Positions 1 through 5,035 of a stretch of 8,148 nt of DNA are shown piece by piece. Source of the stretch: Bacteroidales bacterium UBA6340. Lineage in GTDB: Bacteria > Bacteroidota > Bacteroidia > Bacteroidales > Paludibacteraceae. The stretch is from the NCBI GenBank assembly GCA_002440265.1, contig DJSG01000010.1:1-8148 (forward strand). The letters are read 5' to 3'. The notes below the pieces were generated by a model. The model saw nothing but the letters and a program-made list of their open reading frames with translations, did no database searches and was not told the DNA's origin. A program made the translations under genes and the position numbers. Each line of letters starts with the position of its first letter. The stretch's first letter is position 1.

Positions 1-73
1 GGGGATCTAGGGGATCTAGGGGATTTAGGGGGTCTAGGGGATCTAGGAGGATCTAGGGGATCTAGGGAATTTA
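1..73. repeat. G-rich 9-bp tandem repeat, cut by the window edge
   Basis: Eight consecutive copies of a unit close to GGGGATCTA are visible. Copies at 1-9, 10-18, 37-45 and 56-64 are identical. 19-27 (GGGGATTTA) and 28-36 (GGGGGTCTA) each differ by one base, 46-55 has an inserted base (GGAGGATCTA), and 65-73 is degenerate (GGGAATTTA). The array starts at or before base 1, so its true length is unknown. Most units hold a GATC and a CTAG tetramer. The regularly spaced G-runs on the plus strand, with five-base spacers, fit a G-quadruplex pattern. The array lies just downstream of the HD-domain gene, and its last copy supplies that gene's stop codon. Function unknown. Confidence 0.93.
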
Positions 74-634
74 AGGGGTGGGGGGCTCGAACATACGTTG
101 CATATCCTCAAAGCGAAGAACAGCATCATGCCCGTATTTCCACAGGCTGCGGCGTATCTTGCTGAGGGGGACTTCCTCGCCGAGGTGCGACTTGGAGTAG
201 AAGCGGTCGGAGTAGCAGATTAGTTTCTCCTCCAAAGTGCGGGGGCAGTAGTCTTTGACAGGTATGGGGAGGTTCTCGCGTATGACTTGGTCGATGGTGA
301 TGCCACTGCCTGTATGCCTCTCAGCCACATCGGCATGACGCGGCAAGCCCTCTTTGCGCAGCAGTTCAGCACCAAGATAACCATGTTCTATATACTGGTG
401 CGAGCCTGTACAATAGATTTTGGGGGCATTGCAGAAGATGATACCGATGTCATGGAGCATGGCAGCCTCCTCAACAAAACGCCTGTCCACAAGCCCCTGT
501 TCCACCCATTCGGGGTGTGCATCCAGTATTTTTAAGGCACGGTCCCGCACCTGCATGGAGTGGGTGACCAACACATAACGAAGGTCGGGATAAGGAGCGT
601 AGTACTTGTCTATGAGTGAAATGTAATCAACCAT
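71..634 (-). CDS. HDIG-type HD-domain phosphohydrolase, substrate unknown
   Basis: A complete 187-residue protein. The HD-superfamily metal-binding pattern is visible: H25 in VTHSMQVRD, the H61-D62 pair in MLHDIGI, H84 in YIEHGYLGAELL, H107 in ERHTGSGIT and D143 in CYSDRF. HD proteins are metal-dependent phosphohydrolases or phosphodiesterases. The stretch around RHTGSGIT and the later TLEEKLICYSD resembles, from memory, a poorly characterised HDIG family also found in archaea (TIGR00295-like). The layout H..HD..H..H..D also recalls YqeK diadenosine-tetraphosphate hydrolases, but I cannot assign a substrate. No signal peptide or membrane segment is seen, so it is probably cytoplasmic. It starts at the ATG read from 634, with no in-frame alternative before the repeats upstream. 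It lies 159 bases after nadK on the same strand, and I found no convincing promoter of its own, so it may depend on read-through from fmt-nadK. Confidence 0.85.
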   Translation of the reverse strand: MVDYISLIDKYYAPYPDLRYVLVTHSMQVRDRALKILDAHPEWVEQGLVDRRFVEEAAMLHDIGIIFCNAPKIYCTGSHQYIEHGYLGAELLRKEGLPRHADVAERHTGSGITIDQVIRENLPIPVKDYCPRTLEEKLICYSDRFYSKSHLGEEVPLSKIRRSLWKYGHDAVLRFEDMQRMFEPPTP

Positions 635-637
635 GTT

Positions 638-788
638 ATGTACGATTTACGAATTTACGATGTACGATTGATTTGGAGATTTGAGAATTTGGAGATTTGC
701 GCAGCATATCAACAATGCAAATAGTACATCAGCCCGCAGGGCAAAATGGTACATAAATAATAAAATCGTACATTGTCAAATCGTACAT
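638..788. repeat. Nested inverted repeats of a GTACGATTT-type element
   Basis: Between the HD gene and nadK, ATGTACGATTT occurs at 638-648 and ATGTACGATT at 660-669. The reverse complement AAATCGTACAT occurs at 763-773 and 778-788. Degenerate copies lie between them at 720-729 (AATAGTACAT) and 743-754 (AAAATGGTACAT). The core TACGA repeats at 641, 648, 656 and 663, spaced 7, 8 and 7 bases. The outer arms could pair over 11 bp and the inner arms over 10 bp, giving a long nested stem in the minus-strand transcript. The left outer arm begins three bases upstream of the HD gene's start codon. It may be a small dispersed intergenic element; this is inference. Confidence 0.85.
672..699. repeat. 12-bp direct repeat TTTGGAGATTTG
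   Basis: Two identical copies of TTTGGAGATTTG lie at 672-683 and 688-699, separated by AGAA. They sit inside the larger inverted-repeat region between nadK and the HD gene, toward the HD-gene side. No coding potential is evident. They are either part of the same intergenic element or a separate local duplication. Confidence 0.85.
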
Positions 789-793
789 CAAAT

Positions 794-1648
794 TTATTTC
801 CCCCAGTTCAGTTTGTCTTTGAGCGATTGCATGAAGCCGCACTCTCCCACTTGCACCAATTTGATAGTGCGCTGGGAACGCTCCACATGCAGGCTGACCG
901 CGTCGCTGAACACCTGGCTCCGTCCGTCAATGCTGACCATATAATTGGCATTGCGGCTGTTGATATGCAGGTCAATCTTGCAGTCGTCGGGCACCACCAA
1001 AGGACGCACATTCAGGCTGTGTGTGGCTACAGGCGACAGGATGATAGCATGGGTGTGCGGGTCCATAAGGGGTCCTCCTACGCTCAGATTATAAGCCGTG
1101 GAGCCTGTGGGAGTAGCCATCAGCAGTCCATCGGCTTTGTAGGTATGCAGGTGCTCTCCGTTGAGGCAGGTCTCTATGGAAATCATGCTGCTCAGTCCTT
1201 GTTTGAGCACCGCCACCTCGTTGAGGGCATAGGGCGAAGCGATATATCCCCCAGCACTGCAGGTAACTTCCAACATGCTGCGTTGCTCGATAGTATATTG
1301 ATTGTGAATGAGTTGGTCGAGGATAGCATCCACATTGGCTGTCTGTACCTCTGCCAGAAATCCGAGGTGCCCGCAGTTGATACCAAGTATAGGTATATTA
1401 AGGTGTCCGATAGTGACTGCCGTAGTGAGGAAAGTGCCGTCTCCTCCCACAGACAGGGCAAAGTCAATGGGTTCGCCCGTGTGCAGGGTGTAGTCGTCCA
1501 CCAATGGGAACCGGCGCATATCGGGCTCCTGACGCAGTTCCTGTGAGAGGGCTATGTCTATGCCCCTGAGTTGCAGAAACTCAATAATATGTGCCACCTC
1601 GCTCTGCGTCTCGGAGCGCATGGTGTTGCCAAAGAGTGCTATGGTCAT
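794..1648 (-). CDS. nadK: NAD kinase
   Basis: A complete 284-residue protein, typical length for bacterial NAD kinase. It phosphorylates NAD+ at the 2'-hydroxyl of the adenosine ribose to make NADP+, the only known route to NADP, in the cytoplasm. Diagnostic motifs are present in order: GGDGT at 68-72, which includes the catalytic Asp and binds the phosphate donor; GINCGHLGFLAE at 89-100; the NE pair at 143-144, which contacts substrate; and DGLLMATPTGSTAYNLS at 173-189, the conserved glycine-rich segment. The N-terminal FGNTM is typical of the family in Bacteroidetes. The start codon at 1648 overlaps the fmt stop codon (ATGA), which indicates translational coupling and fixes this start. The NADP and formyl-folate steps are both metabolic housekeeping, but a functional link with fmt beyond co-expression is not evident. 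Confidence 0.97.
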   Translation of the reverse strand: MTIALFGNTMRSETQSEVAHIIEFLQLRGIDIALSQELRQEPDMRRFPLVDDYTLHTGEPIDFALSVGGDGTFLTTAVTIGHLNIPILGINCGHLGFLAEVQTANVDAILDQLIHNQYTIEQRSMLEVTCSAGGYIASPYALNEVAVLKQGLSSMISIETCLNGEHLHTYKADGLLMATPTGSTAYNLSVGGPLMDPHTHAIILSPVATHSLNVRPLVVPDDCKIDLHINSRNANYMVSIDGRSQVFSDAVSLHVERSQRTIKLVQVGECGFMQSLKDKLNWGK

Positions 1649-2586
1649 GGTCGTAGTCCGTTGAGGAGGGCTTGGGCGGTCATGCGCTTCTTGCCAGGGA
1701 GTTGGAGTTCCAGAATATCAATATAGCCGTCGGCACAAGGGAAGATGATATGCCCCTTCTGTTCGGCAAGGGATGTGGGTGCCACCTTATATACTTTGGC
1801 TCCCTCCAACATCGTTGCCAGGGGGTGTGCGGGTAGCGGAGCACCTATCCATGCTGCGGGATAGGGACTGAGTCCGCGCACATGATTGCGTATATGCTCT
1901 GCTGTCCGGCTGAAGTCAATGCGGCAGGTGTCCTTATATATCTTAGGTGCAGGTCGCAAGTCGGGCAGGTCGGGTTGGGGAGTGAGAGGCAGGGGCTTGC
2001 CATGGGCTTCGCAGTCAAGGATTAAATCCATAGTACGAAGGACAAGTTGTGCTCCCATCACCATCAGGCGGTCGTGCACGGAACCTACATCTTCGTTGTC
2101 ACCAATGGGCAGACGTTCCTGCAGGAGCATATCGCCTGTATCTATGTCGTGCCGCAGCATGAATGTGGTGGCTCCTGTCTCGTGGTCGCCATTCATCACC
2201 GCCCAGTTGATGGGGGCTGCCCCACGGTATTGAGGTAAGAGTGCGGCATGGAGGTTGAAGGTGCCCAATCGGGGCATGGACCATACCACTTCGGGTAGCA
2301 TACGGAAGGCAACAACTATCTGTATGTCAGCGTGGTAACTGCGCAGTTCTTCCAAGAAGACAGGGTCTTTCAACCGCTCGGGTTGCAGCACGGGCAGCCC
2401 TACTGACAGGGCATATTGCTTGACGGCAGAGTATTGCATTTGGTGCCCCCGCCCAGCGGGTTTGTCGGGCATCGTGATGACTGCCACCACGTTGTAGCCG
2501 CCCTCCACCAATGCGCGGAGACTCTCCACGGCAAAGTCGGGGGTGCCCATGTAGATGATACGCAGAGATTGTTTGTTGGTGTTCAT
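1645..2586 (-). CDS. fmt: Methionyl-tRNA formyltransferase
   Basis: This cytoplasmic enzyme transfers a formyl group from 10-formyltetrahydrofolate to Met-tRNA of the initiator type for translation initiation. With the start at 2586 it has 313 residues, the usual length. Visible motifs: MGTPDFAV at 13-20 (formyltransferase N-terminus); FNLHAALLPQYRGAAPINWA at 110-129, with catalytic N111 and H113 and the SLLP-type loop; and HDIDTGDML at 146-154, with catalytic D149. The C-terminal tRNA-binding domain starts near PAPKIYKD and includes HIRNHVRGLSPYPAAW. An in-frame ATG eleven codons upstream (2617-2619) would add residues unlike the family and would lie in a leader hairpin, so the inner start followed by NTNKQSLRIIYMGTPDF is preferred. 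Its stop overlaps the nadK start. A Bacteroides-type promoter lies about 75-105 bases upstream. Confidence 0.96.
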   Translation of the reverse strand: MNTNKQSLRIIYMGTPDFAVESLRALVEGGYNVVAVITMPDKPAGRGHQMQYSAVKQYALSVGLPVLQPERLKDPVFLEELRSYHADIQIVVAFRMLPEVVWSMPRLGTFNLHAALLPQYRGAAPINWAVMNGDHETGATTFMLRHDIDTGDMLLQERLPIGDNEDVGSVHDRLMVMGAQLVLRTMDLILDCEAHGKPLPLTPQPDLPDLRPAPKIYKDTCRIDFSRTAEHIRNHVRGLSPYPAAWIGAPLPAHPLATMLEGAKVYKVAPTSLAEQKGHIIFPCADGYIDILELQLPGKKRMTAQALLNGLRP

Positions 2587-2605
2587 AATATAGTTTTTTG
2601 TACAG

Positions 2606-2643
2606 ACCTCTGGAACCAACCGCTATGTGTGAATCACAGAGGT
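2606..2643 (-). promoter_or_regulatory. Hairpin in the fmt leader
   Basis: ACCTCTG at 2606-2612 is the reverse complement of CAGAGGT at 2637-2643, giving a 7-bp stem with a 24-base loop. The loop side holds a short palindrome, TGTGAATCACA, at 2628-2638. If fmt is transcribed from the promoter at 2659-2690, the hairpin lies close to the 5' end of its mRNA, about 20 bases from the start codon. No U-run follows it on the minus strand. On the plus strand it is followed by TTTTTAATT, but no gene needs terminating there. A role in fmt regulation is possible but unproven. Confidence 0.45.
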
Positions 2644-2649
2644 TTTTAA

Positions 2650-2679
2650 TTGGACGTGCAAAGATAGTATATATCTTTG
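2650..2679 (+). promoter_or_regulatory. Possible second promoter toward murC
   Basis: TTG at 2650-2652 is followed after 19 bases by TATCTTTG at 2672-2679 on the plus strand, again fitting the Bacteroides-type consensus. It is the mirror partner of the fmt -7 element, the two -7 octamers being separated by only five bases. It would give a murC leader of about 205 bases. The nearer promoter at 2780-2810 looks at least as good, so this one is less certain. Confidence 0.4.
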
Positions 2680-2690
2680 GATTATGCAAA
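2659..2690 (-). promoter_or_regulatory. fmt-nadK promoter, Bacteroides type
   Basis: Read on the minus strand, TTTG (2690-2687) is followed after 20 bases by TATCTTTG (2666-2659). This matches the Bacteroides consensus of TTTG at -33 and TAnnTTTG at -7. Transcription would start near 2652 and leave a leader of about 65 bases before the fmt ATG at 2586. Confidence 0.7.
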
Positions 2691-2721
2691 TGGATATTAT
2701 AGTGTCCATTTAGTTCCATTT

Positions 2722-2747
2722 GGTGACGCAAGACGGTGACGCAAGAC
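2722..2747. repeat. Perfect 13-bp tandem duplication GGTGACGCAAGAC
   Basis: Two adjacent identical copies lie at 2722-2734 and 2735-2747. They sit between the divergent promoter core and the murC-proximal promoter, about 30-60 bases upstream of its -33 element. Adjacent identical sites at this position could be operator sites or simply a recent slippage duplication. No protein can be assigned. Confidence 0.9.
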
Positions 2748-2779
2748 CTGTCGTCCCCGTAATCTTTTTGCTTAAAGGG

Positions 2780-2810
2780 TTGCACATCTCGGAAAGAATG
2801 TGTAACTTTG
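2780..2810 (+). promoter_or_regulatory. Promoter for murC-ftsQ-ftsA-ftsZ, Bacteroides type
   Basis: TTG at 2780-2782, a 20-base spacer and TAACTTTG at 2803-2810 match the TTTG (-33) and TAnnTTTG (-7) consensus. Transcription would begin around 2816-2818, about 75 bases before the murC ATG. The spacing equals that of the fmt promoter. No other promoter match was noticed in the short gaps of the downstream operon. Confidence 0.7.
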
Positions 2811-2818
2811 CAGGCTTG

Positions 2819-2861
2819 ATGTCCGCTGTGTGCCTTGATGCCTTGAGCATACGGCGGATAT
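2819..2861 (+). promoter_or_regulatory. Structured murC leader with a hairpin and duplicated octamer
   Basis: ATGTCCGC (2819-2826) can pair with GCGGATAT (2854-2861) over 8 bp, including one G-U pair. The loop carries TGCCTTGA twice in tandem (2831-2838 and 2839-2846) and a small inner hairpin, ATGC-CTTGA-GCAT (2838-2850). The element would begin almost at the predicted transcription start. It resembles no riboswitch I recognise. It may control the division operon or be incidental. Confidence 0.4.
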
Positions 2862-2892
2862 GATTGCAGATGATTGACGATAAAGAGCAACT

Positions 2893-4287
2893 ATGACAGA
2901 TAGCCAACTTATACACACCTTCTATTTCCTTGGCATCGGAGGCATTGGCATGAGTGCTCTTGCACGGTATTTTGCGGCGCAGGGCAAGCATGTGATGGGG
3001 TACGACCGCACGCCTTCCCCGCTGACAAGAGAACTGGAACAAGAGGGAATAGATGTTCAGTATAGCGATGACATCCACGGAGTGGAGCAGTTGTCGCCCG
3101 ACGACACCATAGTGGTCCGTACTCCTGCGGTGCCTGCTGATGAACCTATCTACCAATACTTCCGCGAGCATGGTTTTACCATACAGAAACGTGCCGAGAC
3201 ACTCGGACTGGTCACCCGCACTATGCGTGCTCTCTGCGTGGCAGGTACCCACGGCAAGACCACCACTTCCACCATATTGGCGCATATCCTGCATAGTTCG
3301 CATGTCGGTGCCAATGCCTTTCTTGGCGGTATCTCCAACAACTACCACAGCAACCTGCTTTTGGACAATAGCAGCGATTTCGTAGTGGTGGAGGCGGACG
3401 AATACGACCGCTCATTCCATCATTTGTCGCCCTATATGTCCGTCATCACCAGTGTGGACCCCGACCACCTCGACATCTATGGCACCCCGCTTGCCTATAT
3501 GGATAGTTTCGTGCATTATGCCGCGTTGATACAAGAGGCGTTGGTGGTGAAGAAAAGTGTGCTGAATGCCATTCCCGCACTCGGGGCAGCAGGTGCGAAA
3601 CACGTATATACCTACGCGGTGGACGAACAGGCAGACTTCTATGCCGACCATATCCGTGTTACGGACGGGCAGATAATCTTCGACTATCACACACCCGACA
3701 ACACACTGACCGACATGCAGTTAGGTGTGCCTGTGTGGGTGAACATAGAGAACAGCGTTGCCGCTATGGCTGTCGCGCACTTGGCAGGTGCCACCGACGA
3801 CGAACTGCGCACGGGACTATCCACTTACCATGGTGTGTACAGACGCTTCAACGTCCACATCAACACCCCGCAGGTGGCGTACATTGACGACTATGCCCAT
3901 CATCCCACCGAGTTGAGAGCAAGCATTGAGTCCGTACGTCGGCTATACCCTGAGCGACATCTGATAGGTGTCTTCCAACCGCACCTCTATACCCGCACGC
4001 GGGACTTTGCCGATGACTTTGCAAAAGTATTGAGCCTGTTGGACGAGGTGGTGCTGCTGCCTATCTACCCCGCACGCGAGGAACCCATCAAGGGTGTAAC
4101 AAGCGAACTGCTATACAGCAAGATAACTTGCGCCAAAGCCCTCGTAAGCAAAGAGCAACTGGTGCCTTACCTCACCGCACGCACCCGCGAATGTGCCGCA
4201 CAGCATCAGCCTTGCGCCGTCATCACACTCGGTGCGGGTGACATAGACCGCTTGGTACCCGATATAACCAAAGCCCTGCAAGCATGA
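2893..4287 (+). CDS. murC: UDP-N-acetylmuramate--L-alanine ligase
   Basis: A cytoplasmic Mur ligase that adds L-alanine to UDP-MurNAc using ATP, the first step of stem-peptide synthesis for peptidoglycan. The 464 residues are the normal length. Motifs in order: FLGIGGIGMSALA at 12-24, the Rossmann-like UDP-binding loop that marks MurC; GTHGKTTTS at 118-126, the ATP-binding P-loop; EADEYDRSF at 167-175 and SVDPDHLDIY at 187-196 in the central domain; DDYAHHPTE at 332-340 and GVFQPHLYTRTRDF at 359-372 in the C-terminal domain. The start ATG at 2893 gives an N-terminus matching the family directly. Only an A-rich stretch (AAAGAGCAACT) precedes it, as usual in this phylum. Its stop overlaps the ftsQ start by ATGA, implying coupled translation. 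It heads the operon behind its own promoter. Confidence 0.98.
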   Translation: MTDSQLIHTFYFLGIGGIGMSALARYFAAQGKHVMGYDRTPSPLTRELEQEGIDVQYSDDIHGVEQLSPDDTIVVRTPAVPADEPIYQYFREHGFTIQKRAETLGLVTRTMRALCVAGTHGKTTTSTILAHILHSSHVGANAFLGGISNNYHSNLLLDNSSDFVVVEADEYDRSFHHLSPYMSVITSVDPDHLDIYGTPLAYMDSFVHYAALIQEALVVKKSVLNAIPALGAAGAKHVYTYAVDEQADFYADHIRVTDGQIIFDYHTPDNTLTDMQLGVPVWVNIENSVAAMAVAHLAGATDDELRTGLSTYHGVYRRFNVHINTPQVAYIDDYAHHPTELRASIESVRRLYPERHLIGVFQPHLYTRTRDFADDFAKVLSLLDEVVLLPIYPAREEPIKGVTSELLYSKITCAKALVSKEQLVPYLTARTRECAAQHQPCAVITLGAGDIDRLVPDITKALQA

Positions 4288-5021
4288 GTCATAAAGCCCG
4301 CAACATAGTATTCTCCGTGCTTGCCGCCGTAGGTATTGTCTATGGCTTGGTGGCAGGTGTATGGACCTCGCGCCAACCCGCCAATGCTCCTTGCGCGCAC
4401 GTATATATAGAGGTGCAGGACAGCACCGCACGCCAATTCATTACTGCCGACGACCTGCAGACCTACCTCACCCGTGCGGGCTTTGAGTTTCAGGGCAAAC
4501 CTATGGACGAGATTGATTGTGCCGCCATAGAGCAATGCCTGCTCCACCACGACCTCATTCGCACTGCCGAGTGCTACAAGTCGCCACGGAACATTGTGCA
4601 TGTAAAGGTTACGCAGCGTATTCCTGTCATCTATGTGGTGGCTAACGACGGTTGCTACTATGTGGACAGCGACCGCAAGATAATGCCCCTGCGTGCCTCG
4701 GTCAAAGTCAATGTGCTGACACTCGAAGGGGCTGTCAGCAGGCGTGCCGCCACCGAAGAATACTTCGATATGGCACAGTGGCTGGCTCACGATGACTATT
4801 GGAGCACCCGCATACAGCGTGTGCAGGTCAGTAGCCCGCGTCATATCATACTCACCCAACGCGGTATGCCGGCACGCATACTGCTTGGCGAATTGGATGG
4901 CTATCCGCAGAAGATGAACAAGTTACAGGAACTCTATACCCACGGCTTCGACCTAATAGGCTACCCCGACTACAGCGAATACGACCTCCGTTTCGCGGGG
5001 CAGGTAGTGGGACGTAAATAA
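4284..5021 (+). CDS. ftsQ: Cell division protein FtsQ (DivIB family)
   Basis: A 245-residue bitopic inner-membrane protein. Residues 1-6 are short, polar and basic, and a membrane helix spans roughly 8-27 (IVFSVLAAVGIVYGLVAGVW). The rest is periplasmic. A POTRA-like region follows at about 36-115, with ITADDLQTYLTRAG and the family-like HVKVTQRIPVIYVVANDGCYYVDSDRKIMP segment (about 104-135), then a beta-rich domain. FtsQ connects the cytoplasmic ring to FtsB/FtsL and FtsWI septal synthesis. Overall sequence identity in this family is low. The assignment therefore rests on topology, the RxPxxYVV...YYVDxxGxxxP-type motif, and its place between murC and ftsA. It starts inside the murC stop (ATGA), and ftsA follows after 14 bases. 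Confidence 0.9.
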   Translation: MSHKARNIVFSVLAAVGIVYGLVAGVWTSRQPANAPCAHVYIEVQDSTARQFITADDLQTYLTRAGFEFQGKPMDEIDCAAIEQCLLHHDLIRTAECYKSPRNIVHVKVTQRIPVIYVVANDGCYYVDSDRKIMPLRASVKVNVLTLEGAVSRRAATEEYFDMAQWLAHDDYWSTRIQRVQVSSPRHIILTQRGMPARILLGELDGYPQKMNKLQELYTHGFDLIGYPDYSEYDLRFAGQVVGRK

Positions 5022-5035
5022 TCAGTATCAGGCGC

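Larger units (their letters stand above)
2587..2892. other. Divergent intergenic region between fmt and murC
   Basis: This 306-base gap separates the minus-strand fmt-nadK unit from the plus-strand murC-ftsQAZ unit. From left to right it holds a hairpin in the fmt leader, a nearly symmetrical promoter core, small TCCATTT repeats (2705-2711 and 2715-2721, with the inverted CAAATGGA at 2687-2694), a 13-bp tandem duplication, a murC promoter and a structured murC leader. I see no protein-coding gene, tRNA or rho-independent terminator. It is noticeably more AT-rich than the flanking genes between about 2585 and 2720. Confidence 0.85.

Noticed and set aside
732..742. GCCC-GCA-GGGC hairpin as a rho-independent terminator for nadK
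   Set aside because: The stem is only 4 bp, and on the transcribed minus strand no U-run follows it; the short T-run lies on the wrong side.
789..796. TAAATTTG on the minus strand as a -7 element for the HD gene
   Set aside because: It fits TAnnTTTG, but no TTG or TTTG lies at the needed distance upstream, and it overlaps the nadK stop codon.
773..1546. A 257-codon plus-strand open frame opposite nadK
   Set aside because: It lies antisense to a confident NAD kinase and shows no family features.
2587..2619. Extended fmt start at 2619
   Set aside because: The eleven extra residues do not resemble Fmt N-termini, and the ATG falls within the leader hairpin. The ATG at 2586 gives the family length.
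2628..2638. CRP/Fnr-type operator at TGTGAATCACA
   Set aside because: The half-sites are one base apart, while CRP-family sites need about six, so it does not fit.
2606..2650. Plus-strand terminator (hairpin followed by TTTTTAATT)
   Set aside because: No plus-strand gene lies upstream to be terminated; the hairpin makes more sense as part of the fmt leader.
2710..3348. A 212-codon minus-strand frame over the murC 5' end and its leader
   Set aside because: It overlaps the promoter region and the conserved N-terminal domain of murC, with no recognisable motif.
4206..4859. A 217-codon minus-strand frame opposite ftsQ
   Set aside because: An antisense shadow of murC and ftsQ codon usage, without domain or initiation signals.
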